Of a DNA stretch of 19,448 bases, positions 1-7,740 are shown one piece after another. Under the pieces are notes generated by a model, which did not search any database, was not told where the DNA came from, and was given only the letters and a program-made list of their open reading frames with translations. The position numbers were made by a program, and so were the translations under genes. How positions within the stretch are numbered: position 1 is the stretch's first letter; each line of letters opens with the position of its first letter. The DNA is from an uncultured Candidatus Saccharibacteria bacterium. GTDB lineage: Bacteria; Patescibacteriota; Saccharimonadia; Saccharimonadales; Saccharimonadaceae. The stretch covers positions 1 through 19,448 of the forward strand of contig CALFGG010000058.1 in assembly GCA_937958235.1 (NCBI GenBank), read 5' to 3'.

Positions 1-225
1 TGGTGTCTCTTCAATTCAGATAGCTACCGCGATGCCGTAATTACGGCCGTAAATCTTGGCGACGATACTGATACGTTAGGTGCGGTTACGGGCTCAATGG
101 CTGGCATTCTCTATGGATTCTATGATATCCCAGGAATTTGGATTGAGGCTTTACAGCGATCAGAATATCTATTAGATCTCTGTGAGCGCTTCGCTCTAGC
201 CGACATAGATACCTCGAATATCTAA
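1..225 (+). CDS. ADP-ribosylglycohydrolase family protein, C-terminal part (5' end outside window)
   Basis: This is the last 74 codons of a gene that begins before the window. The reading frame is open from base 1 and ends at TAA 223-225. The segment NLGDDTDTLGAVTGSMAG (residues 19-36 of what is visible) matches the metal-binding DDTD signature near the C-terminus of the DraG/ADP-ribosylglycohydrolase family, where two Asp and a Thr help hold a di-Mg centre. Members remove ADP-ribose from proteins or nucleic acids or hydrolyse related ADP-ribose compounds; the substrate here cannot be read from the tail. A strong terminator follows 25 bases after the stop, so this is the end of a transcript. 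Confidence 0.85.
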   Translation, partial: WCLFNSDSYRDAVITAVNLGDDTDTLGAVTGSMAGILYGFYDIPGIWIEALQRSEYLLDLCERFALADIDTSNI

Positions 226-249
226 AAGCGACAAAAACTCACTCATGTT

Positions 250-276
250 ATAGGCCAAATATTTGGCCTATTTTTT
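250..276 (+). terminator. Rho-independent terminator after the ADP-ribosylglycohydrolase gene
   Basis: An 11-bp perfect inverted repeat (ATAGGCCAAAT at 250-260 and its complement at 261-271) runs directly into a T tract at 271-276. The palindrome has no separate loop, so the central AT pairs would open to form one. Confidence 0.85.
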
Positions 277-295
277 AAAGCTTAAAGAGTAAAAC

Positions 296-324
296 TTGAT
301 AAAAACCGTAAAATATTGTAAAAT
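296..324 (+). promoter_or_regulatory. Promoter placing transcription start at or next to the ATG of the 113-aa membrane protein
   Basis: TTGATA (296-301), 17-base spacer, TAAAAT (319-324). The -10 ends only 6 bases before the ATG at 331, so the expected start of transcription is the start codon itself and there is no room for a ribosome binding site. Confidence 0.7.
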
Positions 325-330
325 ATATAT

Positions 331-672
331 ATGTCACAATCTAAATTTCTTCAATACCTCAAACAGTTATATAAAGAACAGCGTGAACTCACTATTTTAG
401 AGGTCACTTATCTCATCATCGCCGTCCTCTCCTTTTTGGTCGCTGCCGTCATTGCCTTGCTAAATCAATCTCTTGGTGTCGCACTTCTTATTATTCCGTT
501 TGTCTCCTTTTTAGCTCTATCTGCCAATATGATTGTTTGGGCACTTGTTCGTATGCTCCTAGACGAATCTACTAAAAATGATTATAAGAAATCAGAAGTC
601 TCTAAAGATGAAAGTGAAAAAGCAGTAGATTCTTTTAAAAATAAACGTTCCAAGGCAACATCAAAAAAATAG
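331..672 (+). CDS. Small two-helix membrane protein of unknown function
   Basis: A 113-residue protein that I do not recognise. Two hydrophobic segments at about residues 25-45 and 50-75 are joined by a short NQSLG turn, giving a membrane hairpin. The last 35 residues are very charged (Lys, Glu, Asp, Ser) and probably a disordered tail on the same side as the N-terminus, most likely cytoplasmic since both ends carry Lys/Arg. There is no Shine-Dalgarno site before ATG 331, and the promoter predicts a leaderless message. It stands alone between two terminators. Base composition and codon choice fit its neighbours. The open frame, the promoter with correct spacing and the downstream terminator support a real gene; function is unknown. 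Confidence 0.8.
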   Translation: MSQSKFLQYLKQLYKEQRELTILEVTYLIIAVLSFLVAAVIALLNQSLGVALLIIPFVSFLALSANMIVWALVRMLLDESTKNDYKKSEVSKDESEKAVDSFKNKRSKATSKK

Positions 673-746
673 TCAAAACTAACAAGAGAAAGTTGACTAA
701 AGAATATATAAGAATTTCTCAAAGGTTTGTTATTTCCATAATTTAT

Positions 747-776
747 AAAAATAGAGCACAGAACGCTCTATTTTTT
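747..776 (+). terminator. Rho-independent terminator after the 113-aa membrane protein
   Basis: Stem AAAAATAGAGC (747-757), loop of 7, complementary arm GCTCTATTTTT (765-775), continuing in T residues to 776. Confidence 0.85.
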
Positions 777-780
777 ATTT

Positions 781-827
781 CATGCTACAATAACCATATA
801 CGCTATATAAATAATTCATGCTATAAA
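781..827 (+). promoter_or_regulatory. Two candidate extended -10 promoters for the repeat-protein gene
   Basis: CATGCTACAAT (781-791) and CATGCTATAAA (818-827) both carry the TGC extension before a -10 box and match the ATGCTATAAT motif seen before several other genes here. The upstream one would give a leader of about 40 bases containing the AGAGGG ribosome site. The downstream one would start within a few bases of the ATG at 838. No convincing -35 was seen for either. Confidence 0.5.
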
Positions 828-837
828 GAGGGATTCC

Positions 838-3174
838 ATGCCAAGTCTATCACCGAATCAACTTAATCGTAATGAGATAACTGGTCAAGAAAATAATATC
901 AATACAACGGAACAAAACGCTCAGCATCTATCTCGCCTCCAAAACGAAATCGGCGCCAAAGTCCTCACTCTTGTTAATTTCGAATCTAAACATAAAGACA
1001 TTGTCGAATCCTCTTTCAATAAAGCTCGTCAAAACAAAGAAAAACTCCCAGGCAAAAACAACGAACGCAGAAACTTCGCCTATCTCTCCCGTCTAGATCG
1101 CATGGTCGAAAAATATGGCAATAAAGCTGAACAAAAAATCTGGGAAGCCTCTGCTGAGAATCTCGTCATGGATTACGAAGACATTCCAGAAGCCTATTGG
1201 AAACAACAAGAACAAATCTTAAGAGACAACGGTCAAGGTAGGAAATTAAGTGAATATGAAAAGAAAATTCTTGCTGAAGATCTCATAGATAAACAACGTC
1301 AATCTATCACTTCCTGGGCTAACTATCTAGGAGATAAAAACTGCCCTTATCCTCTCTGGTTCAAAGTCTATGCTTTCGATGGTATTTCCAAGATGAGTAA
1401 TGCTCTCAATCTTGATGATGCAGATTACAATAGACGCGACAATACCACCGCACTAAGTTTCCCAAAACTTAATGCCGAAATCCTCGCTAAAGTTTATCGC
1501 CAAATCAATGATTTCTATGGTGTAGATAAAGAAAACTGGCTCTCTAAGAACTCCGATGATGAAAAGCTAGTCTCCCTCGTTAAATCTGCCAACTTTCCTA
1601 AACTCTACGCTAAAGAATTAGTCGATACCAAGGTTATTCTCAAAACCCCAGAACGTACCGAGGATGTCCATGGTGATTGGTTTGAATACAAATTAGGAGA
1701 CGAAGAAAAAATTGCCGACCTCGCAGAAGGTACTGGTTGGTGCGTTGTGGACCCTAACGTTGCTCATAATTACCTGACATATGGACAATATAGTAACCCA
1801 GAAGAATATGACGATTACGATGATGACTATTATGACTATGACGATGCTGAGGTAGAGAATTCTGAAGCAAAATTCATCATCTTTAGATTAGAAGACCCCA
1901 ACGCTCCCGGTATCTTTGCTTCTAACGGCTCCGCTTCAATTCGCCTCGACCCAGATGGCAAGGTTGCTGAAGTTTCTGGACTAAACGAAGGACAAGCCAT
2001 TGAGGATTCTTTAATTCCCATCGTTAAGGAAAAAGTCTTATCTATGCCAAGTGGTAAAGAGTTTCTACAAAAATTCGAAGATAAACAAACTCTAATCCGC
2101 TTAGATAAGAAGATGGAAAAAGGACAAGATCTAACCAAGGAAGAATTAAGTTTTCTCTATGAACTAGATCGTCCAATTGCCACTCTAGACACCTATAACA
2201 GAAAAGATCCTAGAATTCCAGAATTAAAAGAAAAATATGATTTAGAATATGCCCTAGAAAAAGGAGTAGATGCCAATAAGTTAGCCTCGAGTTTAGAATC
2301 TGAAGATATTATCAGTAAGCTTGATGTTCTTCTTAGATACAGTGCAGATATTGATAATATTGTAAAAAATATGGATTCAAAAGATATTAACACAAATCTA
2401 GATGCTTTTCTTAAATATCATGCAGATATTGATCTTGTTGTAGGTAGAATGGAACCTCGCGATATTGTATATAAGCTAGACTTCCTCTTCGACCACGGTG
2501 CAAATATTGATGTCAACGAATTAGTTTCAAAACTAGGATCATATGACATCTTACAAAATCTAGACACCCTTCTTAAGAATGGTGCAGATATTGACGTTGA
2601 TCAAATGCGTTATAGATTTTCATACTATGCCCACTTTAATCTAGACGATCTCCTCCAACGCGGTGCAGATATTAATAATGTTGTAAATTATATGAATTCA
2701 AATTATATCGCAGCAGACCTAGAATATCTCTATAAAAATGGTGCAGACATCAATAATATTGTAAAAAATATGGATCCAAATGATATTGTACGGAAACTAG
2801 ACTATCTTAATAAAAATGGTGCAAATATTGATATTAACGAATTAGTTTCAAAACTAGACTCCACTTATGTCTTCAGACGTATGGATTTTCTCTTAAGTCA
2901 TGGCGCAGATATTGATATTATTGTAAAAAATATGGATCCAAAAAATATCGCACAAAATCTAGATTATCTCAATAAAAATGGTGCAAACATCGATATTAAT
3001 CAATTAGTCTCAAACTTAAGGCAAGAAGATATCACTAAAAACAAAAACCTAAACACTCTCCTCCAACACGGCGCAGATGTTAATCTTATAACAGAAAAAT
3101 TGAGTAAGAAAGACATTGAGGATAATATTGATCTCCTCCGAAAATACGGCGCAAATCTCGATACGCATCAATAA
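838..3174 (+). CDS. Large repeat-containing protein, Patescibacteria-type N-terminal region plus 26-28-residue C-terminal repeats
   Basis: A 778-residue soluble protein with no signal peptide or membrane segment. Residues about 1-490 form a unique region; it contains TGWCVVDPNVAHNYL (W301, C302) and, after a very acidic Asp/Tyr stretch (about 322-340), a segment with alternating hydrophobic positions and GLNEGQAIEDSL. This arrangement resembles a domain I recall from CPR genomes and, more loosely, PcfJ-like proteins; that link is from memory. Residues 495-778 are about eleven repeats of the pattern LDxLLxxGADID...NMDxxDI, each 26 or 28 residues. The repeat core looks like the second helix and loop of an ankyrin unit but is 5-7 residues too short, so it is probably a different alpha-solenoid. 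ATG 838 follows AGAGGG with a usual gap. Likely a protein-binding scaffold; the partner is unknown. Confidence 0.8.
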   Translation: MPSLSPNQLNRNEITGQENNINTTEQNAQHLSRLQNEIGAKVLTLVNFESKHKDIVESSFNKARQNKEKLPGKNNERRNFAYLSRLDRMVEKYGNKAEQKIWEASAENLVMDYEDIPEAYWKQQEQILRDNGQGRKLSEYEKKILAEDLIDKQRQSITSWANYLGDKNCPYPLWFKVYAFDGISKMSNALNLDDADYNRRDNTTALSFPKLNAEILAKVYRQINDFYGVDKENWLSKNSDDEKLVSLVKSANFPKLYAKELVDTKVILKTPERTEDVHGDWFEYKLGDEEKIADLAEGTGWCVVDPNVAHNYLTYGQYSNPEEYDDYDDDYYDYDDAEVENSEAKFIIFRLEDPNAPGIFASNGSASIRLDPDGKVAEVSGLNEGQAIEDSLIPIVKEKVLSMPSGKEFLQKFEDKQTLIRLDKKMEKGQDLTKEELSFLYELDRPIATLDTYNRKDPRIPELKEKYDLEYALEKGVDANKLASSLESEDIISKLDVLLRYSADIDNIVKNMDSKDINTNLDAFLKYHADIDLVVGRMEPRDIVYKLDFLFDHGANIDVNELVSKLGSYDILQNLDTLLKNGADIDVDQMRYRFSYYAHFNLDDLLQRGADINNVVNYMNSNYIAADLEYLYKNGADINNIVKNMDPNDIVRKLDYLNKNGANIDINELVSKLDSTYVFRRMDFLLSHGADIDIIVKNMDPKNIAQNLDYLNKNGANIDINQLVSNLRQEDITKNKNLNTLLQHGADVNLITEKLSKKDIEDNIDLLRKYGANLDTHQ
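2320..3171 (+). repeat. Coding tandem repeats: about 11 units of 26-28 codons
   Basis: Units start with L/M-D and carry GADID, GANID or close variants at a period of 78-84 bases (two units are 27 and 30 codons). Two forms occur: a 26-residue form with IVKNMDPxDI and a 28-residue form with INELVSKL. At the DNA level an 18-base stretch starting at 2763 recurs exactly at 2925, 162 bases (26+28 codons) later, which indicates recent duplication of a two-unit block. Confidence 0.85.
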
Positions 3175-3260
3175 CACAATTAATTCTTAAATTCAAAATA
3201 TTTTAGCTAACAAAACTATTTGTACCTCTATCAAAAACCCACTTTAGTTCATATCACGTT

Positions 3261-3271
3261 TATGCTAAAAT
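3261..3271 (+). promoter_or_regulatory. Extended -10 promoter of ftsE, leaderless spacing
   Basis: TATGCTAAAAT: TG extension and -10 TAAAAT (3266-3271), followed by only 6 bases before the ATG at 3278. No Shine-Dalgarno sequence fits in that space. Confidence 0.65.
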
Positions 3272-3277
3272 AAGTGT

Positions 3278-4162
3278 ATGATACTGTTCGACCACGTCAC
3301 CAAACATTATCACGGCGATAGCCGAGCTGCGCTTGATAACATCTCAATGCACATTGCTGCTAATGAGTTCGTTTTTCTTGTCGGTAAATCTGGTGCTGGT
3401 AAGTCGACTCTTCTAAAAATGATCACCAAAGAAGAGACTCCTGACTCTGGTAAAATCGTCATCGGTGGCATTGATCTTGATTATGTAAAAAAGAAACATA
3501 TCCCAAACTATCGTCGCCGCATTGGTGTAGTTTTTCAAGATTATAAACTACTCCCCACCCGCACAGTCTACGAAAACGTCGCCTTTGCACTTGAAATAGC
3601 CGGCATGAGTAATCACGAAATCGAAAGCACTGTACCAAAAGTCCTTGATCTGGTCGGACTCTCTGAAAAGGCCTACCGTTTTCCAGATAATCTTTCTGGC
3701 GGTGAAAGGCAGCGCGTTTCTATCGCTCGCTCCGTCGCCAGACAACCAAAGATTCTTATTGCCGACGAGCCAACGGGTAATTTGGATGTTTTAACTTCTA
3801 AAGAAATTATTGATTTATTACAAAAAATTAATGACTATGGCACCACAGTTTTAGTCACTACCCACGATGCAAGTATTGTCAATCTGCTTAAAAAACGTGT
3901 TATTACGATGAAAGACGGCAAAATTGTTTCTGATCAAAAAGAACACGGTATTTATCGCCTTGACGCCAATAATGACGGTATTTCCCGCCTGCCTCACCCT
4001 GGTTACATGCGCGCCACTTCCTTCCTTTCCCCCGAAGAGAATCACCAGCGTCAGAGCAGTCATCTCTCAACCGATAAAACTTCTTCAATCACTATCCATA
4101 CAAGTAAAACTCTAGAAATTAATGAAAACAAAGCGCCAAAACGTCGTCATCTAATTCAATAG
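3278..4162 (+). CDS. ftsE: Cell-division ABC transporter ATP-binding protein FtsE
   Basis: The ATPase that works with FtsX at the division site to switch on a peptidoglycan hydrolase outside the membrane; it does not transport a substrate. Walker A GKSGAGKST (about residues 36-44), ABC signature LSGGERQRVS, Walker B ILIADEPTGNLD and the switch His of TTHD are all intact, and MILFDHVTKHY is a typical FtsE start. The catalytic part ends near residue 220, as in usual FtsE proteins of about 225-230 residues. A further roughly 65-70 residues, Ser/Thr/His/Lys-rich and probably disordered, are unusual. ftsX starts 7 bases after the stop, so the two form an operon. Translation probably begins on a leaderless message. 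Confidence 0.93.
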   Translation: MILFDHVTKHYHGDSRAALDNISMHIAANEFVFLVGKSGAGKSTLLKMITKEETPDSGKIVIGGIDLDYVKKKHIPNYRRRIGVVFQDYKLLPTRTVYENVAFALEIAGMSNHEIESTVPKVLDLVGLSEKAYRFPDNLSGGERQRVSIARSVARQPKILIADEPTGNLDVLTSKEIIDLLQKINDYGTTVLVTTHDASIVNLLKKRVITMKDGKIVSDQKEHGIYRLDANNDGISRLPHPGYMRATSFLSPEENHQRQSSHLSTDKTSSITIHTSKTLEINENKAPKRRHLIQ

Positions 4163-4169
4163 GAGAATC

Positions 4170-5189
4170 ATGACTAATAAATCCAAGAATACAACCATCG
4201 ATCGCTTAAAAACTATGTCTAAAAATAGTCGTGGTAATTTTATACGTAATAATCTACGCATTCTAAAATACGGTATTATTGGTTACGGACGTAATATCTG
4301 GCTCTCAATCACCTCAACCTTTGTAATGACCCTCACCCTTATTCTTCTTTTCGTCACCGTCATTGCCAGCATGATTCTTTCTGCCACTGCAGACCGTATG
4401 CGTGACAAAATTGACATCACTATCTTCTTTAAACCAGGCACCGAAGTTGTTGTACTTCAAGAGATGTCAGACATTATAAAAAAAGATGCCAATGTTAAAA
4501 CCACTGAATATTCCACCTCTGAACAAGAGTACAATAAAGTCATAGAGGACTCTAAAAAAACTGGCGATGCAGCTCTACTTGCAACCTTAAATGATAGTGA
4601 CATGAAAGAAGCAATGCTAAAATCCATGCAGTCCACATTACGCATTAAAGTCTATAATGCCGATCATCTTGATAATATTAAAGACATCGTCAATACTAAC
4701 CCTACTTTTAAAGAAAATCTCGACACCAAAAGGGAACCAACCTACAATACAAATAATACCGCCATCGAAACCATCGCTTCCTGGGCCAACATTGCAAAAA
4801 CCGGTGGATTTGCACTTTCCGGAATCTTCCTTGTTATCTCAATTCTCGTTATCTTCAACACTATTCGCATGGCAATCTACTCCCGCAGTGAAGAAATTTA
4901 CATGGAGAAACTAGTTGGTGCTGATAACCACTTCGTACGAGGCCCGTTCCTAGTCGAAGCTATGATTTCTGGCATCCTAGCTGGCATCTTCGCCACCATC
5001 CTAGGTTTTCTCATCTTTGGTTTTGCTGCCCCAAAACTCACCTCCTATGATATTGATATCAACGAAATCAGTAAAATCATCTATTCACCTAGCTATTTTC
5101 TAGTATCTCTAGCACTCATCCTTCTTGGCATTATTATTGCCTTTACTTCTTCCAGGCTCGCAGTTTCTAAATATCTTAAAAGAGTTTAA
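4170..5189 (+). CDS. ftsX: Cell-division membrane protein FtsX
   Basis: The membrane partner of FtsE. A cytoplasmic N-terminus of about 40 residues with the usual aromatic/basic part is followed by four membrane segments at about 44-70, 213-236, 260-285 and 306-328. The large extracytoplasmic loop (about 72-205) is where FtsX binds coiled-coil hydrolases or their activators. The C-terminal half matches the FtsX/MacB-like permease fold (VIFNTIRMAIYSR, MEKLVGA, PFLVEAMISG). Its length of 339 residues is normal to slightly long for the family. AGGAG precedes the ATG with good spacing. The gene lies 7 bases after ftsE and directly before a PcsB-like CHAP hydrolase, its probable effector. Confidence 0.93.
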   Translation: MTNKSKNTTIDRLKTMSKNSRGNFIRNNLRILKYGIIGYGRNIWLSITSTFVMTLTLILLFVTVIASMILSATADRMRDKIDITIFFKPGTEVVVLQEMSDIIKKDANVKTTEYSTSEQEYNKVIEDSKKTGDAALLATLNDSDMKEAMLKSMQSTLRIKVYNADHLDNIKDIVNTNPTFKENLDTKREPTYNTNNTAIETIASWANIAKTGGFALSGIFLVISILVIFNTIRMAIYSRSEEIYMEKLVGADNHFVRGPFLVEAMISGILAGIFATILGFLIFGFAAPKLTSYDIDINEISKIIYSPSYFLVSLALILLGIIIAFTSSRLAVSKYLKRV

Positions 5190-5202
5190 TCATCATTTCC
5201 TT

Positions 5203-5231
5203 TTGACATAGAATAATTCTTATGTTAAAAT
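5203..5231 (+). promoter_or_regulatory. Strong promoter of the CHAP hydrolase gene
   Basis: Consensus TTGACA (5203-5208), 17-base spacer, TAAAAT (5226-5231). The expected start near 5238 leaves a leader of about 30 bases with a very strong Shine-Dalgarno GGAAGGAGGT (5255-5264) before ATG 5268. The hydrolase can thus be made independently of ftsEX and at high level. Confidence 0.85.
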
Positions 5232-5267
5232 TTTTATGAAAAATATAACGTCCTGGAAGGAGGTTAC

Positions 5268-6485
5268 ATGATAAAAACCAAAACAACTATTAGTAAGAAA
5301 AAGAAGAGTACTAAAAAACTAAACTATAAGAACTTCTTTATTTTTACTATTATTTTTGCCACTCTAGTTACATCTTTGCCTAACCTTTTTTCTACCGATA
5401 AGTCAGCCTCAGCTATCGAAAATGAAGCCTATTGTACGTCCAGTGCCTGTCGCGCAGCAAAAAAGGCCGAGAATGAAGCCGTCGCCAAAGCCAATGAAGC
5501 CTCAAAGGCGGCTACTACTCTTGAAGGAGAAGTAGAACGTTTGCAACAGGAAATCAGTATGTATGAGGCCAGAATTAAAACTAACGAGGCTGAAGCTGAA
5601 GATCTTAAATTAAAAATCGAAGAAAGCACAAAAAAGCTTAAACTCCAACAGCAAGCCCTAGCCAACCTCTTGATTAATATGCATTTTGAAGAAAAAGGCG
5701 ACGCCATTATGATTTTAGCCGGCTCAAAATCAATCTCTGACTTTGCAGAACGTCAAACCCGTGTTGATACGGCAAAAAGTCAAGTTACTATTTCAGCCCA
5801 AACCGTCAAAAGCATTAAGCAAGACCTCGAAAAACAGAAGGTCGAAGTTGAACGCGTCATCGCTGACCAGCAAATTCAAAGAAAAGCCATCGAAGATAAG
5901 AAGATTGAGCAGCAAACCCTCATTATCAAATATCGTGACAACGCCGCCGCCTTTGCTCTTGAAGCTGCCACCTCTCGTGAAGAAAAAATTAAACTCATTA
6001 ACCAAGAGTATCAAAATCACCTATTAAGCCTCCGTAATCGTGGTGGTTTCGGCACAGTCGCTGATGGCTATAACAGCTACGAAGCCTTTATCGGCAATTA
6101 CGGTTTCGCCTGCCCTCGTGACAACATTCGCGGTATCCTTGACACTTATTACCCCTGCCAATGTACCAGTTATGCAGCCTATAAGGCCATCGAATATTGG
6201 GGTCCTCGTGTTCGCGTCACGGGTTGGGGTAATGCCTATAGCTGGGCCTCCGCTGCCAGGGCTCTCGGTTATCGTGTAGACCGCATTCCGAGCGCTAATT
6301 CTATTGGCCAAACCGCCTCCGGAGCCTGGGGTCACGTTTTCTGGGTTGAATCTGTTAATGCCAACGGCACCATCAATGTCTCTGAATACAATAACGCCTA
6401 CTCCTCAAGGTCCGGACAATGGGGTGACTTCGGTTACCGTGTCGGCGTTAATCCTTCCGAATATTATTTTATTCACTTTGACTAA
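5268..6485 (+). CDS. Secreted coiled-coil peptidoglycan hydrolase with C-terminal CHAP domain (PcsB/CwlO-like)
   Basis: A 405-residue exported protein. A Lys-rich N-terminus and hydrophobic segment (about 26-42) ending in SASA suggest a signal peptide, possibly kept as an anchor. Residues about 55-255 are a long Glu/Lys/Ala coiled coil like that of PcsB, CwlO and RipC, the part FtsX recognises. After a linker, the CHAP domain (about 275-405) has Cys299 in QCTSYA, His356 in WGHVFWVES and Glu373 in NVSEYNN, the expected Cys-His-acid triad of these amidases/endopeptidases. It probably cleaves peptide bonds of peptidoglycan during cell separation or attachment. It follows ftsX by 78 bases with its own promoter and an excellent ribosome site. 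The ftsE-ftsX-hydrolase order strongly supports this role; the exact bond cut is unknown. Confidence 0.9.
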   Translation: MIKTKTTISKKKKSTKKLNYKNFFIFTIIFATLVTSLPNLFSTDKSASAIENEAYCTSSACRAAKKAENEAVAKANEASKAATTLEGEVERLQQEISMYEARIKTNEAEAEDLKLKIEESTKKLKLQQQALANLLINMHFEEKGDAIMILAGSKSISDFAERQTRVDTAKSQVTISAQTVKSIKQDLEKQKVEVERVIADQQIQRKAIEDKKIEQQTLIIKYRDNAAAFALEAATSREEKIKLINQEYQNHLLSLRNRGGFGTVADGYNSYEAFIGNYGFACPRDNIRGILDTYYPCQCTSYAAYKAIEYWGPRVRVTGWGNAYSWASAARALGYRVDRIPSANSIGQTASGAWGHVFWVESVNANGTINVSEYNNAYSSRSGQWGDFGYRVGVNPSEYYFIHFD

Positions 6486-6513
6486 AATCTAGCCGCGTTT
6501 ATAATGCTTCTGC

Positions 6514-6524
6514 TATGCTATAAT
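6514..6524 (+). promoter_or_regulatory. Extended -10 promoter of the S41 protease gene, leaderless spacing
   Basis: TATGCTATAAT with a perfect -10 (TATAAT 6519-6524), then 7 bases to the ATG at 6532. A second TATAAT lies at 6500-6505. No ribosome binding site is present. Confidence 0.75.
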
Positions 6525-6531
6525 AAAAGCT

Positions 6532-7719
6532 ATGAATAAGAAGCAGAAGCAAGTTAATCTAGGTACTACAATTTTTTCCAGCTTAATTACCCTTGCTATT
6601 GGTATATTTCTAGGATCTAATTGGAATAATCTATACCTTCAATTTTCACCATATATCAATCCGGCTCAAAAAGTCACTAGCAACATCAAGTGGGACGATT
6701 TAAATGAAGTTTACTCACAGATTTCCTCAAATTTCGATGGTAGCATTGATAAGACAAAGCTTATTGAGGGTGCTAAAAAGGGCTTAACCGCCGCTCTTGA
6801 CGACCCCTATACGGTCTATTACGATTCAAAAGAAGCAGCCGAATTCAAATCTGACCTTAAGGGAGAAATTAAGGAAGCTGGTGTTGGGATTGAAATGATG
6901 AAACAAGGTGACTACGTCGTCGTTACTCGCACTCTACCAAACAATCCAGCCAGAAAAGCTGGCGTGCATGCTGGCGATATCATCTTCGCCATTAATGGTG
7001 AAGAGGTTTGGGATAAAGACACTGAAATTATTGCCAGTAAATTGCGTGGTCCTTCTGGTGAAAAAGTAAAATTAACAGTTGCTCGCGACAAACAAAAACT
7101 TGATTTTGAACTAGTTCGAGAAAAAATTAACAACGTCTCTGCCGACATCACTTATCAAGACAAAACTGCTATTATTTCTGTATATCGTTTTAGTGAGGAC
7201 ACCGGTACTTTAGTTCAATCTTTTACTAAAGACTTTAAGAATAAGGGAATCAATAAAGTTATCCTTGACTTAAGGAATAATGGTGGTGGCTACGTAACTG
7301 CAGCTCGTGACCTCTTATCTCTCTGGCTTGACGGCGATAAAATCCTGACCCAAAAGTCTGCTACAATTGGCCAGACAGTTACCTACGCCAAACGCGGTGA
7401 AGCCACCTTAAAAGATATGAAGACTATCGTTCTAGTTAACAATGCTACTGCCTCCGCTTCTGAAATCGTTGCTGGCGCCCTTAAGGACTACAAGAAAGCA
7501 ACTATCCTAGGCACAAAAACTTATGGTAAAGGTGTTGTTCAAACCATGCTCGAACTATCCGGCGGTTCGCTTCTCAAGATCACCACTGCACACTGGTACA
7601 CCCCAGAAGGTCAAACTATTAATAAGACTGGTATTTCTCCCGATGTCGAAGTAGAGCGCTCTTACAGTGACATTAATTCTGGCAAAGATCCGCAACTTGA
7701 TAAAGCCAAAACTCTCTAA
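6532..7719 (+). CDS. S41-family C-terminal processing protease (CtpA/CtpB-like)
   Basis: A 395-residue envelope serine protease. One N-terminal membrane segment (about 13-30) anchors it with the rest outside. A PDZ domain follows (about 95-180, with RKAGVHAGDIIFAINGE), then the S41 core with LDLRNNGGGYV. Catalytic Ser308 in NNATASASE and Lys333 in TYGKGVVQ are 25 residues apart, the same spacing as the Ser-Lys dyad of E. coli Prc. The C-terminal part, with HWYTPEGQTINKTGISPDV, is typical. The length is near the family norm for short CtpA/CtpB types. Such proteases trim or degrade envelope proteins, including wall hydrolases and their regulators, so a role in controlling the adjacent CHAP hydrolase is plausible but inferred. 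Translation is probably leaderless. Confidence 0.92.
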   Translation: MNKKQKQVNLGTTIFSSLITLAIGIFLGSNWNNLYLQFSPYINPAQKVTSNIKWDDLNEVYSQISSNFDGSIDKTKLIEGAKKGLTAALDDPYTVYYDSKEAAEFKSDLKGEIKEAGVGIEMMKQGDYVVVTRTLPNNPARKAGVHAGDIIFAINGEEVWDKDTEIIASKLRGPSGEKVKLTVARDKQKLDFELVREKINNVSADITYQDKTAIISVYRFSEDTGTLVQSFTKDFKNKGINKVILDLRNNGGGYVTAARDLLSLWLDGDKILTQKSATIGQTVTYAKRGEATLKDMKTIVLVNNATASASEIVAGALKDYKKATILGTKTYGKGVVQTMLELSGGSLLKITTAHWYTPEGQTINKTGISPDVEVERSYSDINSGKDPQLDKAKTL

Positions 7720-7721
7720 AT

Positions 7722-7731
7722 CTGCTATAAT
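7722..7731 (+). promoter_or_regulatory. Extended -10 promoter of the glutaredoxin-like gene
   Basis: CTGCTATAAT with TATAAT at 7726-7731, starting 3 bases after the protease stop codon and ending 9 bases before ATG 7741. The expected leader is 0-3 bases with no ribosome site. Confidence 0.65.
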
Positions 7732-7740
7732 AAACCTGTT

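Noticed and set aside
670..699. Inverted repeat TAGTCAA...TTGACTA after the 113-aa gene
   Set aside because: Only 7 bp with a 16-base loop and no T tract; the true terminator is at 747-776.
1836..2138. 100-codon open frame on the minus strand inside the repeat-protein gene
   Set aside because: It is antisense to a well-supported gene, has no ribosome site and its protein is a low-quality Ser/Leu-rich shadow.
2320..3171. Periodic repeats considered as a CRISPR array
   Set aside because: The repeats are in frame, protein-coding and variable in the way of an amino-acid repeat; there are no identical repeats with unique spacers.
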